Source of the DNA: Ailanthus altissimus
Lineage: Eukaryota > Streptophyta > Magnoliopsida > Sapindales > Simaroubaceae
Direction of reading: 5' to 3'
DNA length: 64,000 bases
Assembly (NCBI GenBank): GCA_946807835.1
Contig: OX327693.1
Coordinates: 6,155,501-6,219,500 of the forward strand
Shown: positions 51,801 through 62,629 of the stretch, one piece after another
How the letters are laid out: each line of letters starts with the position of its first letter
How positions within the stretch are numbered: position 1 is the stretch's first letter
The notes under the pieces: generated by a model
What the model saw: only the letters and a program-made list of their open reading frames with translations
Database searches by the model: none
What the model was told of the DNA's origin: nothing
Position numbers and translations under genes: made by a program

Positions 51801-53713
51801 ATAGTGATTATTAAATGGAAATGAACATAAATCAGATGGTATATGTACAGCAAGTTTGATTGTAGACTGGACCAGGTAGTATGGTCAAACTGCCAGAAGC
51901 ATGTCCAGTTACCTAAGAATATTAAAAAAATCATTTTTAAACTGGATTACCTGCACTCTGAGACATCTTGCCCAGTCATTGAGTTTATTAATTACTAACT
52001 AGCCATAAAAGTAGAATAGAGTTATGAAATTGAATGATCTTGAATTGCTGTTTCTGAAAAGCCTGATGACTGAGATGAATAAGAGGATGGAATTTGGAGG
52101 CCGCCTAAGATACCGAATCCAGCTTATAAAGGACCATGGAAGCAGAAGGTGCTTTTAAAATTTCAGGGTGAAAGTTGACAACCAACATTCTTGGTGCAAT
52201 TTTTATTATTGAGATCTTTATGGTTTTGCAGAAAATCAAGAACCCCAACTACAATGGAAGGTGGAAGACTCCATGGACTGATAACCCAGGTAATTTTCTC
52301 TCTGCAAGGTTTAGGAACTAAATTGTGTCACAGATCAGGGAGTAGAAGATAAACGTTGAGCCTTTAATGCAAACTAGGAAATAGTGATTATTAAATGGAA
52401 ATGAACATAAATCAGATGGTATATGTACAGCAAGTTTGATTGTAGACTGGACCAGGTAGTATGGTCAAACTGCCAGAAGCATGTCCAGTTACCTAAGAAT
52501 ATTAAAAAAATCATTTTTAAACTGGATTACCTGCACTCTGAGACATCTTGCCCAGTCATTGAGTTTATTAATTACTAACTAGCCATAAAAGTAGAATAGA
52601 GTTATGAAATTGAATGATCTTGAATTGCTGTTTCTGAAAAGCCTGATGACTGAGATGAATAAGAGGATGGAATTTGGAGGCCGCCTAAGATACCGAATCC
52701 AGCTTATAAAGGACCATGGAAGCAGAAGGTGCTTTTAAAATTTCAGGGTGAAAGTTGACAACCAACATTCTTGGTGCAATTTTTATTATTGAGATCTTTA
52801 TGGTTTTGCAGAAAATCAAGAACCCCAACTACAATGGAAGGTGGAAGACTCCATGGACTGATAACCCAGGTAATTTTCTCTCTGCAAGGTTTAGGAACTA
52901 AATTGTGTCACAGATCAGGGAGTAGAAGATAAACGTTGAGCCTTTAATGCAAACTAGGAAATAGTGATTATTAAATGGAAATGAACATAAATCAGATGGT
53001 ATATGTACAGCAAGTTTGATTGTAGACTGGACCAGGTAGTATGGTCAAACTGCCAGAAGCATGTCCAGTTACCTAAGAATATTAAAAAAATCATTTTTAA
53101 ACTGGATTACCTGCACTCTGAGACATCTTGCCCAGTCATTGAGTTTATTAATTACTAACTAGCCATAAAAGTAGAATAGAGTTATGAAATTGAATGATCT
53201 TGAATTGCTGTTTCTGAAAAGCCTGATGACTGAGATGAATAAGAGGATGGAATTTGGAGGCCGCCTAAGATACCGAATCCAGCTTATAAAGGACCATGGA
53301 AGCAGAAGGTGCTTTTAAAATTTCAGGGTGAAAGTTGACAACCAACATTCTTGGTGCAATTTTTATTATTGAGATCTTTATGGTTTTGCAGAAAATCAAG
53401 AACCCCAACTACAATGGAAGGTGGAAGACTCCATGGACTGATAACCCAGGTAATTTTCTCTCTGCAAGGTTTAGGAACTAAATTGTGTCACAGATCAGGG
53501 AGTAGAAGATAAACGTTGAGCCTTTAATGCAAACTAGGAAATAGTGATTATTAAATGGAAATGAACATAAATCAGATGGTATATGTACAGCAAGTTTGAT
53601 TGTAGACTGGACCAGGTAGTATGGTCAAACTGCCAGAAGCATGTCCAGTTACCTAAGAATATTAAAAAAATCATTTTTAAACTGGATTACCTGCACTCTG
53701 AGACATCTTGCCC

Positions 53714-54320
53714 AGTTTGTACTCCTATGTGCATGACTTTGATTTGTACTTTTATCTATCAAGAAGCTATTACCCCACATATTGGTGATCAATAATTAAG
53801 ATGCCTGAAAATGCAGTGCACACAGGTGCTAGCAATGTGCTTCTAGCCTGTCTTTGACCCCAACATGAGAAGAATTAAATAAATAGAAATCTTGAACAGT
53901 GATAGTGCCATTAGTTTAGCTGTATACATGATATCCTGTCTCAGCCAGTCACTTGTTGCGTAGGACATATTGTAATATCTATAAAAGTTATTTGTTTTGT
54001 ATAAAAAGTTAACTGGCCATGTAATACTTCAGCTTCCATTTGAAAGAAAAAATAAGTTAATTGATAGGGTCCACGAAATGTCTTCTGCCTGACTGAATTG
54101 GGTTGAATGTAGACAAGCATGCTTATTTGTTTGCGATGAAGTTGTTTTAGTTTTGAAGGAAATACTCCATCCTGCATGTCAGTCTTTTTATGTGTTACGG
54201 GAGTGGGTGGTATTTAAGACCATCCAAACAATCTTTCCATCATAAAAGATTCATTCTTGATGGAAAAGATTCATTCTTTGATTGTGCACAATGCTTACTT
54301 ATTTTTCTCCTATTTATCAG
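53714..54320 (+). other. Unique remainder of intron 8
   Basis: Single-copy intron sequence between the array edge and the exon 9 acceptor (TTTATCAG). I see no other feature in it. Confidence 0.7.
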
Positions 54321-54388
54321 AGTTTGAAGATGACCCTGACCTTTATATGTTGAAGCCAATAAAGCATGTGGGAATTGGAGTATGGCAG
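54321..54388 (+). pseudogene. CRT3 pseudogene exon 9, open
   Basis: Encodes (E)[20 protein letters not shown] followed by WQ in 68 bases. Phase matches exon 8 upstream, and the donor GTAACT is good. This is the end of the P-domain and the return to the globular domain. Confidence 0.9.
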
Positions 54389-54640
54389 GTAACTGTCATG
54401 AACTTTCTTCTTATTATACCTAAAGCTAACAGTACAATTTTAAATTTTAGAGATCAACAAATTATAATGTGACACAAAATGATATAACGATTTTAGGATT
54501 TTAGATTTTTATTTATTAGGTGATGTAGGACATCATGTGCCTTTACACACATATGTTCGGCAACTGAAAGGCGCTAGACAGACTAGAAAGAACTAAATTG
54601 CTTTCAGGTTTATGTTTTTTTTCGAAGTTGTATTTGAATA

Positions 54641-55408
54641 TGTTAAAGAAGCGAACAAAAGTCTCACATTGGCAAGAAATGGAGAGGATCATGGGTATAA
54701 AGAGTGAACCATATTGCCATTGGTATGAGGCTTTTTGGGTAGAGTCCAAGAGCAAAACCACGAGGGCTAGTCCTAAAGTGAATAACATCATACCAATATG
54801 GAGATATGTGTAGTTCATTGGGCTCCTTACAAGTGGTATTAGAGTCATGCCCTAAAATTAGTCATGTGAAAGAAATTCTTGGTGTCGAATAAGAAGATGG
54901 AAAGCCTGGCATGCCCCGGTTTACTTGCGATGGGATTCGTGGTTGTGCTCTATGGACAGGTGATAATGTGCTTCGAGTTTCACGTAAGGTGTGTGCCTAC
55001 AACACAGTGAATATGAGTAGCAATGAAGAGTTGACTTGATAGAGCGGGCTCTCAAGGTAGGCGGTACTTTAGCACTTCATGTAAAGCATGCGCCCGCAAC
55101 ACAGTGAATGTAAGTAAAAATTGAGTACTAGAAGAAGATCTTCATGTGTGGAAGATAGATGGATAGGATATCATTTGATGGGAGGCTTAGTGATCCTTTG
55201 TTTTAGAGGAGGATTGTTAAGGAAGTGAACAAAAGTCCCACATTGGCAATAAATTGGGAGAATCATGGGTATATAAGGAGTGAACCATATCTCTATTGGT
55301 ATGAAGCCTTTTGAGTAGAGCCCAATAGCAAAACCATGAGAGCTTAAGTTCAAAGTGGACAATATCATACCAATGTGGAGATATGTGTAATTCGTTGGGC
55401 TCCTTACA
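54641..55408 (+). mobile_element. TRIM (terminal-repeat retrotransposon in miniature)
   Basis: Two LTRs (54641-54831, 191 bp; 55215-55408, 194 bp) begin TGTTAA and end CTTACA. A primer-binding site TGGTATTAGAGTCATGCC (from 54834) resembles the initiator-Met tRNA complement, and a polypurine tract TAGAGGAGGAT (55204-55214) precedes the second LTR. The 5-bp target duplication GAATA is perfect (54636-54640 and 55409-55413). The 383-bp interior has no coding capacity but holds an internally repeated motif (CAACACAGTGAAT twice). The LTRs differ at roughly 25-30 positions, so the insertion is old. It lies in intron 9 of the calreticulin pseudogene, in the same orientation. Confidence 0.92.
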
Positions 55409-55779
55409 GAATACTTAAACCGATAAGAAATAAATAAAATGTCATTCACTTGGTAAACTTTTGTTTGAATTTTATTTAATTGACCATAATAAAATTATAT
55501 TTAAGATATATTTTCTGAATTGTTTCAAAATAAATTTAAGTTTTAATAATTGAACATAAATTATTCGTTTATTGCAAAATCAGTCTATGTTAAATAATAA
55601 AAATAACTTCATATTAAGTAAAATGAATTTGTAAAAGAACTCTTCAAACACCAAAGTAACAACTGACAATTTAACAAACTAACAATTATATGAAATATTA
55701 ATTTTCAATTTTTTAAAACAATTCGTCATAATGATATGATAAAAAAAAGCATCATAATAATATAATTAAAAATTCAAAT

Positions 55780-56045
55780 TAAATTATATCGGGTCGGCCC
55801 ATGGACCTTAGCTACTAAAAGCCCATCATGGATTGGTGCTCACGACCTTGTGCTAGCATGGCTCACTAGAATGCAAAACTGAGCCCAGCACGAAGTAGGT
55901 ATTTGGGTTGTACTACCTAAGCATAGCACTATAGCGTGTCATATCGGCCTACAACAACAGCAACACGCTATGATGTTATTGTCGTGTCATGTTGTGCTAA
56001 AGTGGTACAGTTCAGTTGCCACCTTTATTGGAAACTCAGCATGGG
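55780..56045. other. GC-richer repeat-like island in intron 9
   Basis: This stretch (from TCGGGTCGGCCCATGG to about 56045) stands out from the AT-rich intron and has CGTGTCAT/GTGCT-type words repeated. It is probably a fragment of a transposable element. No ends, target duplication or coding frame were identified. Confidence 0.4.
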
Positions 56046-56241
56046 CGTTCCCTTAGTAGATTCCATCTTAGTTGTTAAAGAATTTTCTCTTTGTTTGGTT
56101 GACTAGCTTCATCTTTACATAATTCATTGAGGAATTTAAAGATACAATCTAGTCAACAGTCTGTCTAAAATGTGTTACCTTACTGCTAATAGAAAATTTA
56201 AACTTCTTTTTTGAGTCTTAATAGACATTGAACACCACCAG

Positions 56242-56360
56242 AATAAGTGGTTCAATTGTTGCATTTCAGTTTTTGACAACATTTTAATTTGTGATGACCC
56301 ATAATATGCGAAACAAATTATAAAAGACTACTCCATGATTAGAAAGGAGAGCTACGTTTG
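56242..56360 (+). pseudogene. CRT3 pseudogene exon 10, interrupted
   Basis: Contains SGSI, then about a dozen extra bases, then FDNILICDDP, then TAA (56302-56304) where a Glu would precede YAKQIIKDY. Both exon ends are approximate: the acceptor is taken as ACCACCAG and the donor as GTAAAG. Confidence 0.7.
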
Positions 56361-56431
56361 GTAAAGTCAATATCTGCTATTTGGATCAGTTGGAGTTTTT
56401 AATTTGCTTATTTTCCTTTACTAATATTCAG

Positions 56432-56452
56432 GCAAAAAAAGAGGCCTTTGAG
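56432..56452 (+). pseudogene. CRT3 pseudogene exon 11 (short), tentative
   Basis: After acceptor ATATTCAG, the frame AKKEAFE matches the calreticulin helix at the start of the C-domain. The donor is read as GTGCTA. This 21-base exon is tentative. Confidence 0.5.
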
Positions 56453-57939
56453 GTGCTAGACATTTTATGTTATTTTAGGCCCTTAAAGTATATGTAATAA
56501 TATTTTATTTGATTGATAAAGATTATTCATGCCTGGTTGAGCATACGCTGATGAGTTTATATTTATAAAGTATTTGATCTATATATTAAATATATGATGC
56601 TAATAAAGAAGGTATAAACTACAAGTTCTTTATAAATTAAATCTTGTTTACAATTGTTAATCAAAAAGGCATTTCATTATGTAAGGTTGTAATGTTTCTA
56701 CTTCTTATAGTGAATGATTTACTTTAATCATCGAATAGAGACTTAAGCAAAAAAACTAATGTATATGATACATTGAACGAAATTACTAAAAATTTCGATC
56801 ATGTTAACTAAATGTCATTGATTTTAATTCGTAAAAATTTTAATAAACTTGACGGACCTTAATGCTAAGCAAGTTATGAACTTACATTCATATGTTATAT
56901 CTTTTGAGTTATCATAGAGTGAGATCTCTATAAACGTACATCGATAGTTTGGGGATATAATTTTATGGGTTGTAGGAACATATATTTGTAAGATGGAGTC
57001 TAATAAAAATGTTCATTTAAGTTGTTTACAATATTTGATCATTTAAATCTGTGACCGGAGTTTATTCAATAAATATTTATTTATAAATTTATTTACAAAT
57101 GTAGACATATTAAAAACTGATCATTAGAGTATTCAGTGATTTAGGGATAAATAAATAATTTAAGAGGTAAGATATTTTTTTTTTTTGTCTAACTTTAATT
57201 TTGGACATCAATTAAAGGGTCAATTAAATGATTATTATTAGTCTAAAGACTAAACTTAATTTAATTAAAAGGGTTTTTAATTAAATGATATTTTATTTAT
57301 TAACAGGGTTATTAAAGTATAGCTTTTGATTTTTAGTAGAATAGCATGGAGTTAACTCAGAAGAACTGGCGGATCATGAGATGATTATGACTTAACTTTT
57401 TAAATTGGAGTTAGAAAACTCATAGGTCTTTTAGTTCTTCTACTAATCCTAATTAAATTATAAATTCTTAATTTTAATCAAACTCCAAATATTCAAAGGA
57501 AATTTCTATATATAAAAAAGGTAGGGAGTAATAAAGCACAACAAAAAAACTATAAGAATAATCCTTTTCCCATATTTGAGTACGTGTGAGAGTATAAAGA
57601 TTACGGTTAAGAGAAGATTCGCGTGTGATTAAGCGAGGGTTTGAAGATTGAGAATAATAAAGAAAATTGCAGTCATTCAATTTAAGGTTAATCAAAGTAA
57701 GAAATTGAAGTAATTTTTTATTCCTATACATATAACTATGAACAAGACAATCTGACATGCGTTATATTTATTTTATTAAACAATTTTTTTTTCCTACCAA
57801 TGTGAGGAAGCTTAGTGAGAGGAAAGCTGGGGAAGAAGAGGTGTGTTGAAGTTCTGGGGTTTTCTAACTACTGTTATAATTATTCATGACTTTACTTTTT
57901 GAATCTTTCTCCAAATAATATGAATCATTATGTCTATAG

Positions 57940-58039
57940 GAGGCTAGAAGAGCTAGATAGGAAGGTGAGAGGAGAAAGGAAGGTGAGAGGAGAAAGAGAG
58001 AGAGATCATCATTATTGATACAGGAGGCACCATAAAAGG
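57940..58039 (+). pseudogene. CRT3 pseudogene exon 12 (basic C-tail)
   Basis: Reads EARRAR-stop-EGERRKEGERRKRER and then, after slippage in a GA run, DHHY-stop-YRRHHKR. The Arg/Lys/His-rich tail is typical of CRT3. The stops and the slip are further disablements. Splice sites CTATAG and GTATCT are present. Confidence 0.8.
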
Positions 58040-58781
58040 GTATCTTGATTTCCTCGTGCTCTTTTTTTTTTTTTTTGTATTATATTTTTGAAATCATGAT
58101 CTGCTTCTGTATTGTACTTGATGATTGGATTCAAAACTATTAGCTAAAATTGATCCATTTGTAGTGGCTTTTTTATTTTATTTTCTAGTTTCTTGAGGAA
58201 CTAAGGTTCTGTATCAATTGCTTATTTGAAGTTATTGAGCGAGTTTCTTGCTTCATTTACACTGAATCTTGTCTTGACATGAAATCTCTCAAACCATTAC
58301 ATTTTCTTTGTTAGAAGATATGAGAAGTATTTATCAAAATAGAGTAGGAAAAAATAAATGAAAAGGTGACTGCTAACTTCCCCAGTAATAAGAAAAAGAA
58401 GGGGATTCATAGGCTAGCCTGGAAGGATATTATTTTTATGAAGGGATGGATAGGTTCAATGGGGACAAGTTGTGAAAAGGACAGTTGGAGAAGCTTTAAT
58501 GGGCATGATGAAGATAATGATTGGGAAGACAACGGGTATGGGTTCACCAGTTTCTTTTTCAAATGAATTGAATCCATACACAAATGAGAATGTGTCTTGA
58601 AAAGATAACTGGTTGGTTGGATGGGATCCTTAATATGACCTTGAAACGGCAAATATATATGTTTTAGGTGCAAAAAAAAGAAAAGGTATAAGATGTAGTC
58701 TATTAATTATGATGATTGTGATGCTTTAATTTTGTTGATGAAACTTGAATTTGACTTATATTTATTTACTTCTGATTGCAG

Positions 58782-58830
58782 CATGATCCCAGTGATTCCT
58801 GAATTATTACCATGCAAGTGTAAAAGAAAC
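58782..58830 (+). pseudogene. CRT3 pseudogene last exon with eroded HDEL
   Basis: After acceptor GATTGCAG, the exon reads HDPSDS-stop. With a one-base register change it continues as LNYYHASV where a tail of the form DYxDDYHDEL is expected. The ER-retention signal and stop codon are lost. The end coordinate is approximate. Confidence 0.55.
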
Positions 58831-61659
58831 GAGTAATTGTATTTTAAATTATATTTAAATATTAACGTGTCAAATAATTATTGATCGAAAAAATTGTATA
58901 AATTTTAAAATTATTTATTATAATATTTTGTTATCAATAATTATTTAATATATTATTATTTAAAATACAACTTAAAATATATAATATTATTCAAAAGAAA
59001 TATGACTTTTTATCTCTCTTTTTCATAAATTTTTTTTTTCCTTGTCTAAACTATCCTCGTCGTTAAGGATTAATGGGGAATAATGAGACTTTTCACATGC
59101 AATGGAGATAGATTTTTTTGTCACTACACAACATATAAATAATTAGCTACTAGGACTAGTAATCAAAGAGAGGCACAGAATTTTCCTTGCATCATCACTT
59201 TTCGTGTGAAATGTGTGGGTGCTGGGACCGGCACACTGAAATTGACTCCTGAAGAGGGAGTCCTTTTCTTTGTTTATTTCAAATAATCTGATAAAAAAGT
59301 CTCACACTTTTTGATCGATGTTGCAGGATTAAGTTTGAGGTGTGTCTACTGCAATTTTCAGTTTTTGTTAAACCAATACTCAAAATGAAACCAAAAATTA
59401 GAAAAACAAATGTGTTCCAGATTCCCTTGAGGGCTGAGGCAGCAAAGTATGTTGGAAACATTTTGTATGTTGACTGCTCTTTTGACATGATGCAAGCCCT
59501 TAACTCTTTTACCTCCAAACATAAATAAAAATGGTGTTGGTGGTGTCAATTGGTTGGATGAATAAAGTCTCTTAGGTGAAATCTAAGTGGTCTTTGATTT
59601 AAATTCTGCATTGGAGATGGGTATTGTTTATGAGTTAAATTACATTTTTTAAATTATATTTTATATTTTAAATAAGGTGTCAAATAATTATTATGTGAAA
59701 AAATAATTATTATTTTAAAAAAATGTAATATTATTAAAAATTGATAGTTTATGTAATCAAAGTAAATAAAGGGTAAATTTTGGTCAAAGAGATATTTAAA
59801 TTTTTATAATTTAAAAATTATTTAATAATATTGCCTTTGTTAATAAATTTTATCCGTTTGGACGAATAAAGTGGTTATGATTCAAGCATAGTTAAAAAAT
59901 ATAAAATGAAGTGGTTTAAACGGATAAAATTCGTTAATAGAGAGGACTTTTTGGGGTATTTTGAAAATTATAAAAATTTATATGTCGTTTTCATCAAACT
60001 TTAAGAGTTTAATTATTTTACCTATAAATAAAAATGGAGTAGATAAAAAAAGTTTAACTTTTGTCTCCTTATTTAATTATTTATTGAGTTTTGAGATTAG
60101 AGAACCACTTATTAAATTTTGTTCTTGGGTTGTTTACCCTTGAGTTTCTCTCTCTTATTATTATTATTACAATAATGAAAAGTCTCTCAAATTCATAATT
60201 TAAGTTTCTGTTCATGAATAAAAATTAACTATAGTCAAATTAACTTAGCACATGCATTAATCATGGAGCAAGTCTAAGTTTTGATTACAAGTGCTGCTAT
60301 GACATGAAATTCAACATGCAATTAAAAGATAACCTTAGAAGTAAAACTAATATTTAATTAATGAATTTATAATTTTTTTTAAAACACAAGACTTGGAATG
60401 TAAATAATTTTTTGTTTGTTTAGAGTAGGTGTTAGTTGACTCAAATGGTGAATTTATTTTTTTCATTAAATTAAAAGGTTCAACTTACAAAACTTGAGAT
60501 CTAAACTTTGTTCACATTTATAAAAATAAATAAAAAAGAATATGATTTATGTTTTGGGTAATAATAAAAAGAATTAAAAAAAAATCTTAGTTTTTTTAAA
60601 GTATTATGACTATGGTAATGAGCTAATACTTTTGTAAACTTGACTATGTGTTTAACTTGGAATTGGTTTGACTAAAATTAATGAAGCAAGAGGTCAATGC
60701 TTATTATTATTATTATTCTTTTTTTGGTTCATTTTGTCTTGCAATTATCTGAATTCCCAAGAAGGGTCAATTGAAATTTGAAAGCACTATCACTATGCTA
60801 GTGACCTGATTACTTCTCTACACTTGCCCATGTTTTACTTTTGGAAAGAATTTCATTGACAAAAAAATCCAATGGAGCCAAAAGTCAAGGCTCATTTTTT
60901 TTTCAATGGAACTTGCAATTATCCCAATTCTCAAGGAGTGTCAATGTAATTAGCCATTTCTTCATTGACATTTTGTTGAATAATGAATATACAATGCATG
61001 TAAAAACTAGTACATAAAAGAATATGAATCTTCTGGGTGATTCATTAACATTTTTTCATTGACATTTAAGTATTTTATTTTATTTTATTTTATTTTATTT
61101 ATACTAATTAGTTAAGAATAGATAATATTGCTTTTAATATTAAAATAATAAAAATTAATCATCTCCAAATTTAGTGGTTAGTGTTAACACTTCGACAAAA
61201 TATTGAGTTTTGATTGAGTCAAATTTATTTATTTTCTTTATTTATTGAGAAAAAATTTGGTTATTTTCTTTATTTGATGAGATAAACACTTCTATCTTTT
61301 TATTGGAAAAGAAAAAAATATGAAGTTTTATATATTTTGAAATGTACTTTTGAATATTTTATTATTAATTTCTATCTCCTTTGTAATATGACCTCTAAAT
61401 AGAGAAATATATTAATTTTTAAAGAGAAAATAAATAAATATTTCAAGTAATTTTGATAATACGAAAGATATTTCAAGATAATATATATAAATGTTTGAAA
61501 TACTTTCACTTAACTCAATTTTTTTAATAATATTCGAAAAAAAAGTTATTTTTTTTAATAAATGTACCGTTAAACTTTTTTTTTTTTAGAATCCTGTACC
61601 TTTGAACTTTAAGCCGTCTCAATCCCAACGTAAATTAAGGAATAAAATCCCAAAATATT

Positions 61660-61860
61660 ATATTCAGCCACGTGGAGCTTTAATAATATTGTCGGTGACA
61701 CACACACACGCAAACCATTAAAGGTGAGGTAATCATAGCCCAACATGGTAGCCCCCACATCCACGTGTACTGTCTTTAAGTTTAAAAACAATTAAGAAAC
61801 CCCTTTAATTCCCTCACCGCCCTGTTACTCTATAAATCAACCACCACACAAAATTCAATA
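61660..61860 (+). promoter_or_regulatory. Promoter-like island with two G-boxes and a TATA box
   Basis: GCCACGTGGAGC (about 61668) and TCCACGTGTAC (about 61760) both contain the CACGTG G-box core bound by plant bZIP and bHLH factors. They are followed by a CTCTATAAATC TATA-like box (about 61829) and an A/C-rich CACCACACAAAATTC leader. An (AC)n run lies between. The next several hundred bases contain no credible coding start, so the driven transcript, if any, is unknown. Confidence 0.4.
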
Positions 61861-62007
61861 AATTTCTCTAAATTCATTTTAAAAAATTGACATTTTTTTT
61901 AAATATATATTTTTTCTCTATCAAGTAAATTTATTATCTTTTTTTTATAACTCAAAAACAAGTATATTCAAAATCTAAAATAATAATAATAATAATAAAA
62001 TATTTAT

Positions 62008-62085
62008 GTTAACAGTTTAATAATAAAGGGTTGACGTTTACTCTATTTTAGTAAAAATTTTAAGTTTAAAAATTTTCATTTTCTA
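62008..62085 (+). repeat. SINE-like dispersed repeat, copy 2
   Basis: Starts GTTAACAGTTTAATAATAAA, then GGGTTGACGTTTACTCT, as in the copy at 10089. The downstream B-box-like part is poorly kept (TTTTAAGTTTAAAAATTTTC). Confidence 0.35.
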
Positions 62086-62629
62086 CATAATAATAATAAT
62101 AATAAACAATGTGATATCCATTTAGTGTTTACTTTATTAAGATTTTGGTTTGTATAATTAAGGCTACAATCACTAGATTTTTTTGTTATATTTTACAAAT
62201 CATATTTTCAATTTTATAAAAACTTCAAATATGTAATATATACAACTTGAAAAAGTTTACGAGAAATAGTAATATATATTTTTGAATGATAAAGTGGTTT
62301 AAAAAGAAGAAGTCAAAGCAATAATTGTATTACAACTTTTCTTTTCATTTTATTATGAGCGTTGGTTTGATTAGTCAATTTTTTTAAATATTAATATAAG
62401 AGTTTTAGAGTTGGAAGGTTAGAGACAAGGATTGGTAAGGAATTAAATTTATGATGGATATTTTTAAATTTATATTTATATTTATTTTAAAAATAAAATA
62501 TAAATTTATTTTTAATTTTATTGTGAGTTTAGAGTTTTAATATTAAACTCACTTTAATAGATATGTACTCATTACTAAATTTATAACTAGTTATTCATAT
62601 ATTTTAAACATGTTTGATAATACATAATA

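Larger units (their letters stand above)
30514..53713 (+). repeat. Tandem array: 40 copies of a 580-bp unit made from CRT3 exons 7-8
   Basis: AGTCATTGAGTTTATTAATT begins at 30514 and recurs every 580 bases to 53134, giving exactly 40 head-to-tail copies (23,200 bp). Each unit holds 88 bp of intron 6, exon 7 (87 bp), intron 7 (83 bp), exon 8 (58 bp) and 264 bp of intron 8. The first and last copies are as uniform as the middle ones. The only variation I saw is T to C at unit position 318 in copies 18, 24, 25 and 27 (40691, 44171, 44751, 45911). The bases AGT sit at the start of the first unit and again right after the last (53714-53716), so the junction has 3-bp microhomology. Each unit's exon 7 carries two in-frame stops. 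Exons 7 and 8 total 145 bases, not a multiple of three, so repeated inclusion could not encode a longer P-domain. Confidence 0.97.
27279..58830 (+). pseudogene. Calreticulin-3-type ER chaperone gene, pseudogene with 40-fold exon 7-8 array
   Basis: Calreticulins are ER lectin chaperones. Plant CRT3 helps quality control of glycosylated receptor kinases. About thirteen exons are readable in order: signal peptide, N-domain ([34 protein letters not shown]), P-domain ([47 protein letters not shown]), [16 protein letters not shown] and a basic C-terminal tail. Wording of the P-domain and the Arg/Lys/His-rich tail point to CRT3 rather than the acidic-tailed CRT1/2. Disablements: frame mismatch in exon 1, +1 A in exon 3, deletions of 2 and 8 bases in exon 4, two stops in exon 7, stops in exons 10 and 12, and an eroded HDEL end. 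Most splice sites are intact. The 580-bp array (30514-53713) lies between the single copies of exons 6 and 9. Confidence 0.9.

Noticed and set aside
30514..53713. CRISPR array or rDNA/5S-type gene cluster
   Set aside because: The unit is a uniform 580 bp with no spacer structure, contains plant exon-intron sequence, and matches calreticulin exons; no rRNA sequence is present.
30514..53713. Functional extended P-domain encoded by repeated exons
   Set aside because: Each exon 7 copy has two stops, and the exon pair is 145 bases, which shifts the frame at every repeat.
53583..53795. Short open frame at the end of the array
   Set aside because: It starts inside the repeated intron 8 sequence and runs into unique intron DNA, with no recognisable domain.
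54543..55449. Paired open frames on both strands near 54.6-55.4 kb
   Set aside because: They fall in the LTRs of the TRIM element, which has no coding capacity.
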